DNA of 64,000 bases from Toxorhynchites rutilus septentrionalis (Eukaryota; Arthropoda; Insecta; Diptera; Culicidae). The stretch is taken from assembly GCF_029784135.1 (NCBI RefSeq), contig NC_073746.1:35941378-36005377 (forward strand), read 5' to 3'. Both the position numbers and the translations under genes were made by a program. The notes under the pieces are model-generated. The model had not been told where the DNA came from. It was given only the letters and a program-made list of their open reading frames with translations, and did no database searches. Below, piece by piece: positions 11,960 through 22,612 of this stretch. Numbering within the stretch: position 1 is the first letter of the stretch; each line of letters begins with the position of its first letter.

Positions 11960-12835
11960 ATGAGTCAATTGGGTGTGTTGCCGTGATCTCGCAAAATGAC
12001 GCAAGCGCCGAAATTAACATTTTACTTTTTATGTTATAGATCGATAAAGAATACCAAATCCTTCAATAGGACTGCGAAGTTTTACAGAAATGTGAAAAAA
12101 TGACCCCGTGAAAGCTTGAAAACGGAATGACGTAAGCGCCATTAGGATGTGACGTAATTTGAATGTGATGCGATGTGATTTTTTATCCGTTCTGATGGCA
12201 AAGAATGAACGAGCAGGGACAACAAATTTCACATAACAACATGAATCAAGGGACAAAGCATCTTGACGATGTTTACTTACCTCACTTGCTCAATTTCTCT
12301 TTCGGATGAATTTAAGTTGAGTGTTGATCGAAGGGTAAATGTCGGATTTGGTGAACTGCTGCACTCTACTAAATTTTCCATCTCTTTACATCGGACAATT
12401 TCGGACGGCAATATCTTATTTGTCACGGATGTTTACAATTGCATTTTGGATTGGAAAAAACGGTGATGTCCATAGTTGTTACAGACGGGTTTTCAACTAC
12501 GTTAGCCTGCTCGACGCATGCTACAATGCCCTGATGCTACCTCATGCTACGCTTAACGGTGGCATGTTGTAGAAAATATTTGGAAACAGATTCTTGCATA
12601 TTTTGATGGATAAACGCCAATCGGTTGGTAACATAACTTGAATAAATAAATATTTTTTCCAAAAATCAAGTCGATGGCAATCATTTTGCATCAAGGATAC
12701 ACATTTTGTACAGATCAGATTTTCGTAATGCACGCGTATGCTGATTATACATGCAATTTTAAGAAAAACCTCGTACTGAAAATTCTTTTCTCTGGCGCTT
12801 GCGTCACTTTGCGATATTACAGCAGTGTGGCTCAT
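11960..12835. mobile_element. MITE, about 0.88 kb, long inverted ends
   Basis: The left end has ATCTCGCAAAATGACGCAAG followed by CGCC (to 12011). The right end, reversed, has ATATCGCAAAGTGACGCAAG followed by CGCC. Similarity continues outward through CTGT/GTTG-like bases to about 40-50 bp. A partial internal copy (GACGTAAGCGCC) lies near 12129. No transposase is encoded. Two overlapping open frames near 12263-12572 are not conserved-looking. Confidence 0.7.
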
Positions 12836-13353
12836 TGGTGTAGGCCATATATTCCGCATAGATTCAAAAAACATAATCCAGCGGTGTTAATGCACTATTC
12901 TAGTCTAGAAACTTGAAAAAAAAACCAAAAAATATTCATATTTCTGAAGCTTAGGCATTCAAGAATAAACATATATCGGACTATTCGAGCATCCCATTAT
13001 TTACCGAGTTATAGTCATTTTAGTGATGCGGTATCTAATTTAGTACGGCTATAACAATTAACTTTAACAGTTTCGTCGCCCAGAGCGATTCAGTCGAGTT
13101 TCTTGCGGGGCCCTAATTCAACTGTCGGTGCGCTAGAGAAATAAGCGGGCAACGATAATAATGAATTCGGGTTCGATTCAGGACTACTTCCGAATCCGAA
13201 TGAAATCAACCGACTGCTGATCAGAAAACTTATAAAAATAAGTTTTCAATTAATTATACAGTGTTGGAAATGATAATAAAAAATGAAATTCAACCGAACG
13301 TACTTGCTTTATATACTATATTCGATGGCGATGAACTACAATTTTATTGGATA
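12836..13353. other. Spacer, no feature recognised
   Basis: AT-rich sequence with no coding or repeat signal I can name. Confidence 0.3.
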
Positions 13354-13700
13354 ACTAGCTGACCCGGCAAACTTCGTCCCGCCCAAATTTTGTTCTTCGT
13401 TATCACATCCACGTTTTTTTACTAAGCGCTGTTCATGGGTCCAATCGCAGAATTGTTCATTGATTGATCTTCTAATCTACCCTTTGAAATTACCTTTTAC
13501 TATAAAATTCCTAGTACTTCTACCAAAACTCGACATTATAACTCCAGATTATTTTCAGACACAATTCTCGTTCAAGATTTTTCAACCACTTGCAAATAAC
13601 ATGTTTCTCCGTTACGTTACATGCCAAATTTGATTTTATTTGCTTGATTAATTCTCGAGTAATGCAGAAATTTGCGAAGAAATAATGCGAAGCGTTAAGT
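13354..13700 (-). mobile_element. Helitron 3'-end fragment (non-autonomous family)
   Basis: It starts with CTAGCTGACCCGGCAAACTT, the reverse complement of the Helitron 3' terminus at 6357. The next 300 bp match the copies at 42171, 49800-50060 and 59160-59475, including CAAGATTTTTCAACCACTTG and ATAACATGTTTCTCCGTTAC. After that it enters a single partial unit of the tandem repeat seen in the longer copies (CATGCCAAATTTGATTTTAT and ATTCTCGAGTAATGCAG), then fades. Confidence 0.75.
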
Positions 13701-15230
13701 TTCGAGTATTATCTCATCGAGTTCCGATTAGGATATTGAGGAACTATACGCAAGAGAAGAACTGGACGATATGTTAGAACAACTTACTATAGGCGACATA
13801 AAGATATTGATTCTTAAACAGTACATTTAAAATGTGATTTTTCACAAATAAGTATGTTGAGAAAAATGTCCCATTTTGTGATGGCGGTCATTTCGGATTT
13901 ACATTTTTCATAAATTACCGTATTCTACTAGTCAAGCCCTTTCATTTGATACCCATATTGATGGGGTTTTGATAAAATATGTAGCCCGCCATTTTGTAGC
14001 AGCCGCCACCTTGGATTTTCAAGATCATAGAATACGCAGTTTTATAACGACAGCAGAGATAAAGGCGTGCTCCAAATTTCAGATCAATCGATCAACAGGA
14101 AGGAAGTTAAATTTCTATTGGTAATGCTAAATAGAACCGTTTAAAAGTATAGTATAAAAAATATATTTTTATATTTTTGATTTTTTGATTATTCTTCATA
14201 ACTCATATTTACATTCGATCAAATTCCGTTTAAAAATCCTATTCCAATTGAACGAGAAAAGTGTCACCCACATCTGGGTGACGCCAGGAAATCCCAGGAA
14301 ATACACCCGTCACGGGAAGATCAAGGTGTTAAACGCGTTTCTCTCGATTTTTTTTTCGAACTGACATACACGAAAATCTCAAGCTCTACGGAACCGAACT
14401 ATGTCGAATTTATTTGAATACAATCTGTATGCGTTTTTCTTTCGCTTGAACGAATAAAAATCTTATTATTTTTTAAATTTTCTTTATTTGGGAAAGCGGG
14501 AGACGTAAGAAAATTCGTTATAAACAGCTTTTTTTTCTTCTTCAAACGACCACCATTTTGACAAAAAGCATGTTTTTGACTTATCCGATGTTCGTGCGAT
14601 AGCGACATCTTCGCCAATTCAGAATCTGTTCGATTTTTTTTAACAGTAACTATTATTATTATGAATATTTTTTCCATACAACCATAACTCCTCCCCATTA
14701 AGAACATTCAATTATGGTACCAAAAAATCAGTAATCATGTCCCTTTAGTGATCATCAAAATTCGTTGCACTCTGACTGGTATCATTTTTGAAGGGAAATC
14801 CACCCCAAATGCGACACTATTGCTTAACTATTTGCACATATTCAATTAACCAGACATGATAGACGATTATGTCGTCCTTTAAACGGACGAAGTGCGCGAT
14901 GCGTTCCTCGAATATAACCATGGTTTTCGTAAAGAATTTACCCGATTTGCAAGCGTTGTTCAGATGTCAGTCTGTTCATGATATAATTGCAAATCAAATT
15001 AAACACAGAACATGTGACAGCTGTCAAAACGACGCACATGTTGAAAAGGGTTGCCAACTTAAAGTTCTATATCTCTAGAAAACGCTAAAACGCTTTATAC
15101 GAACGGTGAAATGATTGTGAACAACATAGAGTCTATGCCACAAGCATTAGTAAACTATGTAATGATCGAAGAAAACGCCAAACAATACACTGCAAAGTGA
15201 ACAAAACATTAAACAAATACAACGTACTAC
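13701..15230. other. AT-rich DNA, no gene
   Basis: A stretch near 13930-14110 (GTCAAGCCCTTTCATTTGAT and following) has the look of dispersed repeat DNA, possibly the body of the adjoining Helitron fragment. Short open frames at 14399-14707 and 14869-15078 have no recognisable motifs. Confidence 0.3.
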
Positions 15231-16859
15231 GTAATAATGGAAGTCATGTATGGTTCCACATTTCGTCCGTTTCGAACGAAACCGAAACCCATCTTCCAAG
15301 CGTGCTCCCATCAAATATTTAATATCATTCGGGTGATATCCCTAAAATCTTGCATTTTAAAGGCGACTCAATTTCCAGCCAACAAAAAGCCAAATCATCA
15401 TCCCATACATTTCATTATCTCGATTCCCGCATCCCATCACTCGTTGCGTCGGCTTCCACATCCACATCCCGTAACCGTTCCCGAATCCGGAAACGAAACC
15501 CGAAAACCCCTACGATGACGTGGGCACATTTTACGGGACTCTTAAATCAAACACACGCTTGGAATGAAATGATTATTCATTTAAATGCCACCGAAAATAT
15601 GTGAAAAACTCATAATTTTAAAACTACCGACAGTGGCGACGGCGGCAGCCTCGTTCCATCTGCGTTTCGCCCATTGCCGAAAACCCCGGAGCAGAGGGGG
15701 AAAATCCCTTTTTTATGCTCAACCGTAATCTCAAAAGAAAACCATATGTTAGAGGATAAAATTCAATAAGTTGTTTCACTATCATCTCTCTGTTCGTATA
15801 TTTTTCTGTCTGTTGTTGATTTCCTCGATTATCATCATCGGTAATAACATTCAAACATCATTGCGTATCTTGTGCGTGAGTGTGGATCGGAGGAAGGCAA
15901 CCGTAATAAAAAAAAACTGCGTCGACTGTTGAACAGCAGCAAGAACAAAGAAACGGAGAGAAGAATTTTTGTGAATCATATTTTTCCACAGTCGGCTGCT
16001 GGCGAGGACCGACCTTTGTACAATCGGAATGCCTATTTCATATCTTCGATCTCTAGCCGAACGGTAGCCGGTTTGGATTCCCCCCGCTGAGAAAGCGTGG
16101 AATCGGGCAAACAGAACGAAATGCAAGGGCGCGTGTTACGGAGATGTATATGGACCGAGGAAAAAAAACTCAACACTCAAGTCATATTTTTCTCCCACAC
16201 CCTCGCACTCCCCAGTCGGGGACACTTTTAGCGATATGAACGCAATCGATATTTAAAAGCATCATTGGTTTTTCATTTTTATTGTCTTTATCTACCCTTG
16301 AGCCTTGGCCCAGCGGGACTATTAGGAGGGTATTATGGAGAACAGTGTGGGGGATTTTTTGGGAAGTTGTTTTTTCTCTCTGTTCCGGAGGATTTGTTAG
16401 GTGTCGTTACGGGGATTAATTTTGTCATAAAATCAGTGTCTGTTGACCGGAAGCAAATTGTGTTCGAAGGAGAATAATATTCGGACTATGGGAAGAACCG
16501 AAATATTTGCTGATATAGTCCAGAAGATTCTTCGCTCTGACACAGATGTCAGAGTAATTCAACCCCAAATCAGTCGGCTGCTGACCCGACCTTCTCCGAT
16601 TTTTTTGAAACTTGGTACTTATGATGGTAACTACCTAAAATCACAGTTTTCATTATCATATGACCTGTTCTAATTACAACAGATTTTTTAAAAGGGCGTA
16701 AAGTTATTAATCTTTCTTTCAAAAAATCTTAAATCAAAATCCAGATGTCTGATTAAAATATGATGTATGACAAACATGTTGGAAAATTAATGAACCATTT
16801 AGGAAAATAACATTTTGAATTTACTGTCAAAAAATCTTATTCGAACATTTAATTCAATA
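15231..16859. other. GC-richer non-repeat island, no gene proven
   Basis: The region 15240-16340 has more C, G and CpG than its neighbours and no recognisable transposon ends. Several open frames of 60-90 codons overlap on both strands, which is expected in such composition, and none carries a domain I know. It could be unique intronic or regulatory DNA. After 16500 the sequence turns AT-rich. Confidence 0.35.
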
Positions 16860-16911
16860 CAGGTCGGACTCGATTATATACAGACTCGATTATATGTGAT
16901 TCGATTATATA

Positions 16912-18499
16912 GGGGAAAGGGGGGCAGTTTCGGACGGGGGCAGTTTCGAACAACTTTGTAAAAAATAAGTGGTACAATTTTCAACCAAATTAAAAATATA
17001 AGTAAGTTAACAGCCCTTCCACCAACAGCTGTCACATGGTTTGACATTTCCTGGTCGTTTATTACATACGAAAACAACACTGTGCCCTTTTTCATACACG
17101 TTTCGAAACTTTTGCGCTTGAAGTTGTAAGTATTTCCCTAATTCCTTTGTGAACGATTTAGAAATTTAAGTACACCACATCAGTTAGCAACTAATATGAA
17201 ATAAAAAAAACGTGCATACAACGGGGAAATAAAGGTCTAATTATTGAATAAAATCATGATTTCTCTTCGGATGGTGGCGGGGCACACTCGGACATCTTCA
17301 CGGGGCACATTCGGACACTGTTTAATACCTCATATAATTTGTGTCTGATTGTTGTTTACTAACAAACATCAATTTAGTCCGATTCTCAGACCTAATGATG
17401 GTTCGAAACTACTGAAAGAAAACCGATAGAACCAGCTTCAACGAAGATGAGATGGAAAGAGCTATCGAACAAGTTTCGAATACAACGTTTTCATGATTCT
17501 AGCTCACAGGTGGTCCAACTGGGTCCATTGTCTTTGATAATTTCCCAACAAACGGTTGCATAACGGGAAAACTGCTTCTCAATGTTCTGGAACATTTGAA
17601 AAAGGTAGCAACGTAAACGAATCAATTTCAAAAAATCAAAAATCAATCAAAAAGTCATTGCACTTTGGAAACAATTAAATATTGCCGAGAAAATTGCACA
17701 ATTAATGCATCTTTTCCACCTTATGTCACAAATCGCTTACAACCGCTGGATGTTTCAGTTATAAGCCCTTTCAAACAAAAGCTCTCAGCTTCCCAGAACG
17801 ATTGGCTACTCAACCATCCTGGAAAAACTATTTTTATACACGACCTTTCAGGAATAGTTGCATCGCCTTATAATGCTTCTTTCAATCTGATTAATATCCT
17901 AGCTGGATTCAAAATAAAAGATTGCTATCCATTCTCAAAAATTTTCCGGACAAGGATTTTGAATGTTCAGATGATTTCACCTACTGGAGTGAAGGAAGCA
18001 ACTCACTCATCGGGTAATACAACAATGCTGCAAAACATTGCGTCTACAGCACAGATAGATTTTACTTTGACAACTTTGTCCCCGGAGAATGTTGAACCTT
18101 TTTCCAAAAACATCACCGCGGAAAACCACCACTCGAAAACGGAAGAAAGCAAAATCACAAATTTTTACTGACTCTCATAGCAATCAGTTTTCTTTCAGAC
18201 AAATACTGATAAACAGAAAAATGCAGAATATACTGGAATTGTTGATAAACATAAAATTTTAATTATTTTTTTTCGTTGTCCGAAAGTTCCCCACACATGG
18301 GGCACATTCGGACAAAAAGGCAATTTTCAAAAATTCGAATAAACCATTTGTAATCGCATCAACGAACACCTCTAACACGCTCATATGATACATGGATGTC
18401 CAAATGACAACCAGGATGAATTCAGCATTTTTTTTTTAATTAATAAAAAAATATTAAAAATCTAGGAAAAAAAGTGTCCGAATGTGCCCCCGTCTCCCC
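16912..18499 (+). mobile_element. Inner pogo-like element (1588 bp) with TA duplication
   Basis: It is inserted at a TA of the outer element: TA at 16910-16911, then GGGGAAAGGGGGGCAGTTTC, and at the right CCCCCGTCTCCCC followed by TA at 18500-18501. The reversed right end GGGGAGACGGGGGCACATTC matches the left with about four mismatches in 24. Removing it rejoins GATTATATA with CAATTTTGG of the outer element. The variant motif GGGGCACATTCGGACA recurs inside (near 17300 and 18298). It encodes the decayed transposase described separately. Confidence 0.85.
17398..18171 (+). pseudogene. Pogo-like (DDE_1) transposase, internally deleted
   Basis: The N-terminus at 17398 reads MVRNY, a stop, then KKTDRTSFNEDEMERAIEQV, which matches the start of the psq-type helix-turn-helix of pogo/jerky transposases. 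Most of the DNA-binding region and the first catalytic D are missing. Around 17513-17610 the frame GPTGSIVFDNFPTNGCITGK resembles the segment between catalytic residues. The open frame 17665-18171 (168 codons) carries the C-terminal catalytic part: IKYCRENC, SFPPYVTNRLQPLDVSVISP, NDWLLNHPGKTIFIHDLSGI and GFKIKDCYPFSKIF. Intact relatives are about 500-600 residues. This copy cannot make an enzyme. Confidence 0.85.
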
Positions 18500-19200
18500 T
18501 ACAATTTTGGACTCGAAAAAAAGATTTTTTATTTTTCAAATATGATTTATTTCAAGAAAAAATATTACCTTTCAACGTTAAGGTGAAATTTAAGTGGCTT
18601 TTATATGTACAGTGGGGTCAAAATCGTGATTTTTGAAGATTTTGCTTGAATTTTCACCAGGAATAGTTTATATCGATATTGCAGCGATAGAAGTTGGGTG
18701 TCAAAGAACAAATTATAGAGCGATTTGAAAGCTTGAACTTGATTGATAGAATCAATCAAGTTCGTTATGAATTTTTAGGATAAAATTAATAATAACACAT
18801 TAAAAATTATTAACTTTCAAGTTTTTCACTTTCAAAATGTTATTAAAATCCTCCACTAAATTCTCATCTTTCAAATGAAAGCATCAAAATCGCCTTCTGT
18901 AGCGTACTTTTTAATGAAGAGTTAGTTTGAGGCAACAGAGTCCGAAACAAACAAGAAGTTCTATAACACTGTCATTGTTGAAATACGAACATATGTGTAG
19001 AAGGATTGTTTTCATTAAATATTATCTTCTATCACCTCCTGAATGAATTCGAATTTTTTATATGAGAAAAGTGTTTATGACTTTAAGCGGATGAATCAAA
19101 TATTAAAATCTTCTTTTATATTCAAAAAACGAAAAATATATTCAAAAAGCGATTAAAAAAATATTTTTTTTGTCTCGATTATATACAGGAATTGATTCTA

Positions 19201-19422
19201 TACAGTGAAAATAAATCCGAAACTGTATATAATCGATTCCGCCCTGTATTTGAAAATTTAATATCTCAAAAAAAACACTCCCCCTTCAATATTTTATATA
19301 TTTTTGTTGGAAAGCCAATACTTTTAAGAAAAGTAGCATGAAAAATGGAATCTACATGCGATTATACATGAAAAACCACGGCACCATTCTACGTCAAACT
19401 TCGTTAAATTGAAAGGGCTTTA
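19201..19422 (+). repeat. 222-bp direct repeat, left copy flanking the DD37E element
   Basis: It runs from TACAGTGAAAATAAATCCGA to GGGCTTTA. It contains the last 46 bp of the outer pogo-like element plus about 175 bp of its flank. By eye it differs from the right copy (20723-20945) at about five bases and one A-run length, so the duplication is recent. It ends exactly at the left TA of the DD37E insertion. Confidence 0.92.
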
Positions 19423-20720
19423 AAGGGTGTGTCACATCAAATTGCATCACGGAAAAAACGCTGTAGAAATTTAATTTTTAGGAATCATATCTTCAGCTTT
19501 CGCTTATAATCAGATAAGAGTGTATAGATCACGTTGGCCATGCTTCACTGTCAATTTTTCGTAAATTTGGAAAAATGTCGTCGAACGAAAAAGAGCGTCG
19601 TGAATTAATCCTGTGCACTCATTTCGAGAATCCGGAGTTGTCACATCGGGACATCGGTAAGATGCTGGGAATCGTCCAATTCACGGTCAGCAGAGTACTA
19701 AAACGATACTTCGAGAACCTAACCATCGACCGGAAGGTGAAGAACGGCAAAAATGGATGCTCCGTCAGTGAAAAAGATCACAAGCGCGTAGTTAAGCAGT
19801 TTAGACGTGATCCGAGAAGTTCGGTCCGGGATGTCGCCAATAAACTGAATTTGTCAAGTTCATTCGTCCAGCGGACCAAGCAGCGGGAGGGCCTGCGTAC
19901 ATACAAGGTTCAGAAGGCTCCTAACCGCGACGAAAGGCAAAACATGGTGGGGAAGACGCGAGCCCGGAAGCTGTACACCGAAATGCTGACGAAGCCGCAT
20001 TGCCTGGTAATGGACGACGAAACCTACGTCAAAGTGGACTTTCGTCAGCTGCCGGGCCTGTTGCTCTTCTCCGCAGAGGACAAATTTAGCGTTCCGGAGG
20101 AGATTCGCAAGCAGAAACTATCCAAGTTTGCCAAAAAGTACATGGTGTGGCAAGCGATCTGCTCTTGCGGAAAGCGGAGCGCCCCCATCGTGATGACCGG
20201 CACGGTAAACGGGCAGGTTTACCTTAAGGAGTGCATACAGAAGCGCTTACTACCACTATTGAAGCAGCACGAGGGCCCGACCATCTTCTGGCCGGATCTC
20301 GCTTCGTGCCACTATTCAAAGGACGTGTTGGAGTGGTACGAAGCCAACGGGGTCACCTTCGTGCCAAAGGAAATGAACCCGCCCAATGCGCCGGAGCTTC
20401 GCCCAATAGAGAAATATTGGGTGATTATGAAGCAGGCCCTCCGGAAGAACCCAAAAGTTGTCAAATCGGAGGCGGACTTCAAGAGAAAATGGATTTCTGT
20501 TCAAAAAAAACTACAACCTGACGTTGAACAGAACCTTATGGACGGGGTAAAGAGGAAGGTGCGAGCATACGGGCTTGGGCTCGAAGTATGAATAAAAAGA
20601 AAATGCCAAAAGTTGTTTAATAGTTTTTATTTTACTGTCTAAAATTTTCAAAAGGATCGGTCTACTGGGCGAATTTCTACAGCGTTTTTTCCGTGATGCA
20701 ATTTGATGTGACACACCCTT
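19423..20720 (+). mobile_element. ITmD37E: Complete DD37E (ITmD37E-type) transposon, 1298 bp
   Basis: The ends are inverted repeats: AAGGGTGTGTCACATCAAAT at 19423 and its complement closing at 20720, with continued pairing through GCATCACGGAAAAAACGCTG and TAGAAATT (about 50 bp). TA precedes and follows it (19421-19422, 20721-20722). It carries one open gene (19575-20591). The element is GC-richer than its surroundings, as expected for a recent arrival. Related copies, both broken, are at 26190-27137 (minus) and 63806-64000 (minus). Confidence 0.95.
19575..20591 (+). CDS. DD37E transposase, 338 aa, apparently intact
   Basis: This is the transposase that cuts and rejoins the element at TA sites. 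Residues 21-45 (LSHRDIGKMLGIVQFTVSRV region) and about 76-105 form the paired helix-turn-helix DNA-binding domains. The catalytic residues visible are D148 in VMDDETYVK, D241 in FWPDLASCHY and E279 in RPIEKYW. The D241-E279 gap is 37 residues, which defines the DD37E group. The length fits the family (about 340) and the frame is open from an ATG 150 bp inside the left inverted repeat to a TGA 130 bp before the right one. No missing key residue is seen, so the copy could be active. Activity is inference. At 63806-64000 a near-identical C-terminal piece shows the family is present more than once. Confidence 0.93.
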   Translation: MSSNEKERRELILCTHFENPELSHRDIGKMLGIVQFTVSRVLKRYFENLTIDRKVKNGKNGCSVSEKDHKRVVKQFRRDPRSSVRDVANKLNLSSSFVQRTKQREGLRTYKVQKAPNRDERQNMVGKTRARKLYTEMLTKPHCLVMDDETYVKVDFRQLPGLLLFSAEDKFSVPEEIRKQKLSKFAKKYMVWQAICSCGKRSAPIVMTGTVNGQVYLKECIQKRLLPLLKQHEGPTIFWPDLASCHYSKDVLEWYEANGVTFVPKEMNPPNAPELRPIEKYWVIMKQALRKNPKVVKSEADFKRKWISVQKKLQPDVEQNLMDGVKRKVRAYGLGLEV

Positions 20721-20722
20721 TA

Positions 20723-20945
20723 TACAGTGAAAATAAATCCGAAACTGTATATAATCGATTCCACCCTGTATTTGAAAATTTAATATCTCAAAAAAAAACA
20801 CTCCCCCTTCAATATTTTATATATTTTTGTTGGAAAGCCAATACTTTTAAGAAAAGTAGCATGAAAAATGGAATCTACATGCGATTATACGTGAAAAACC
20901 ACGGCACCATTATACGTCAAACTTCGTTAAATTTAAAGGGCTTTA
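20723..20945 (+). repeat. 222-bp direct repeat, right copy
   Basis: This is the second copy of 19201-19422, starting directly at the right TA of the DD37E element and ending GGGCTTTA, where it continues into CAATAAAATTATAC. It includes a second right end of the outer pogo-like element (ending at about 20769). Confidence 0.92.
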
Positions 20946-20991
20946 CAATAAAATTATACAAAAAATATCGAATAAGAAGTGTCTTGAGATA

Positions 20992-22279
20992 TTAGGCTGT
21001 CAAAAAAGTCCTGCGGTATTTCCGCGAGGTGTCGTTGTAAGCGCGTAGTTCTAGTTGTATACATTGTATCGAGTCATACTATAGCTTGTTGGAAAGGTAT
21101 TTATAATATAGTCCTATAATATAGTCCTTGACAGTGTTTTGTTTGGTTAAGTCGTTCGTGAGTTATAGTGTGGCAAATATGGAGCAAAATAAAGAGAAAA
21201 TCCGACATATTTTACAGTACTACTATGACAAAGGCAAAAATGCATCTCAAGCTGCCAATAAAATTTGTGCAGTTTATGGACCCGATACAGTTTCCATTTC
21301 CACCGCACAACGATGGTTTCAACGTTTTCGTTCTGGTGTAGAGGTCGTCGAAGATGCGCCACGCTCCGGAAGGCCTGTCGTCGAAAATTGCGAAAAAAAA
21401 TCGCTGAATTAGCCGAGACCGGCATAGTAGCAGCCGTAGCATCGGCCAAGAGCTGGGGATAAGTCATCAAACCGTTATTAAACATTTGAAGAAGGTTGGA
21501 TTCACAAAGAAGCTCGATGTATGGGTGCCACACACATTGACGCAAATAAACATCTTTGACAGTATCGACGCATGTGAATCGCTGCTGAATCGCAACAAAA
21601 TCGACTCGTTTCTGAAGCGGATGGTGACTGGCGTTGAAAAGTGGGTCACTTACGACAACGTGAAGCGCAAACGGTCGTGGTTGAAGCTCGCTGAAGCGGC
21701 TCAGATGGTGGCCAAGCCCTCATTAACGGCCAGGAAGGTTCTGCTGTGTGTTTGGTGGGATTGTCAAGCAATAATCTATTATGAGCTGCTTCCCTATGGC
21801 CAAACGCTCAATTCGGACCTGTACTGCCAACAACTGGACCGCTTGAAGGTAGCACTCATGAAGAAGAGGCCATCTTTGATAAACAGAGGCCGCATTGTCT
21901 TGCATCAGGACAACGCCAGGCCACACACTTCTTTGGTGACGCGCCAGAAGCTCCGGGAGCTCGGATGGGAGGTTCTTTTGCATCCGCCGTATAGTCCGGA
22001 CCTTGCACCAAGTGACTACCACCTGTTTTTGTCCATGGCGAACGAGCTAGGTAGTCAGAAGTTAGCCACAAAAGAGGCCTGTGAAAATTGGCTATCCCAG
22101 TTTTTTGCCAATAAGGAAGCGAGCTTCTATAACAGGGGTATTATGAAGTTGGCATCTCGTTGGGAACAAGTCATCGAACAAAACGGCGCATATTTGACTT
22201 AAAACAGATGATTGTAACTAATTTTATGAACAAATGAAAATTCAAAAAAAAATACCGCAGGACTTTTTTGACAGCCTGA
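20992..22279 (+). mobile_element. Mariner element with both inverted ends, 1288 bp
   Basis: The left inverted repeat TTAGGCTGTCAAAAAAGTCC (then TGCGGTATT) starts after TA at 20990-20991. The right end, reversed, is TCAGGCTGTCAAAAAAGTCC (then TGCGGTATT) and is followed by TA at 22280-22281. The 29-bp ends differ at one position. The length is typical of mariner elements. It lies only 47 bp beyond the 222-bp repeat. Confidence 0.95.
21179..22202 (+). pseudogene. Mariner (DD34D) transposase, frameshifted, first catalytic D lost
   Basis: The start is MEQNKEKIRHILQYYYDKGK at 21179, with the N-terminal helix-turn-helix through TAQRWFQRFRSG and DAPRSGRP. The frame breaks in an A-run near 21390-21400 and again near 21430. 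The interrupted SIGQELGISHQTVIKHLKKV segment is readable around 21440-21500. The main frame (21486-22202) carries WVPHTLTQ, MVTGVEKWVTYDN, LLCVWWD, HQDNARPHTS and HPPYSPDLAPSDYHLF. In the first motif TGDEKW the catalytic Asp is Val (TGVEKW). The second D (QDNARPH) and third D (APSDYH) are present with a 34-residue gap. The tail SRWEQVIEQNGAYLT is complete. With two frameshifts and a lost catalytic residue, the copy is dead, though its ends remain intact. Confidence 0.94.
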
Positions 22280-22337
22280 TATAAGAGTTTTAAATATTAA
22301 ATTAAATTTGTAAATAATATTTATTAATTTTTTTTAT

Positions 22338-22612
22338 TGTGCTCCCGTGGCCGAGAGGTTAGCGTCATAACTAACATGCCAGGTGTTCGGGTTCGATTCC
22401 CGTTCTGGTCGGGGGAATTTTTCGTCAAAGAAATTTCCTCCGACTTGCACTGTGATCACGCGTATTCTAGAGCTTGCCGCTCAGAATGCATTCAAGGCGT
22501 GTTATTTGGCATAGAAATCTCAACTAAGTACTAATAAAAATGACGCAAGTAATACTACGTTGAGACGGCGAAGTTCCTCTAGGAACGTTAGTGCCATTGA
22601 AGAAGAAGAAGA
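22338..22612 (+). mobile_element. tRNA-derived SINE
   Basis: The head resembles a tRNA gene: a box A-like TGGCCGAGAGG near 22347 and a box B GGTTCGATTCC near 22389. The body then runs through TTTCCTCCGACTTGCACTGT and GATCACGCGTATTCTAGAGC to a GAAGAAGAAGAA tail at about 22600-22612. The body recurs, without the head, at 60336-60455. Mosquito tRNA-related SINEs (for example Feilai) are the obvious comparison. I do not claim the subfamily. No clear target duplication is seen. Confidence 0.88.

Larger units (their letters stand above)
16860..19246. mobile_element. Outer pogo/mariner-like element interrupted by another
   Basis: The left end CAGGTCGGACTCGATTATAT (then ACAG) follows TA at 16858-16859. 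The right end, reversed, is CAGGGCGGAATCGATTATAT (then ACAG) and is followed by TA at 19247-19248. The ends match at 22 of 24 positions by eye. Without the inner insertion the element is about 0.8 kb of AT-rich DNA with no visible gene. A 61-bp relative with the same ends is at 37173-37233. A second copy of this element's right end lies at 20723-20769, because a 222-bp segment has been duplicated. Confidence 0.8.

Noticed and set aside
19201..20945. The 222-bp repeats as LTRs of a retrotransposon
   Set aside because: They lack TG...CA ends, contain part of a pogo-like element, and the interior is a complete DD37E DNA transposon with its own TA duplications.
22338..22412. A tRNA gene
   Set aside because: Boxes A and B are present, but the sequence continues into a SINE body repeated at 60336 and no acceptor stem pairing is apparent.
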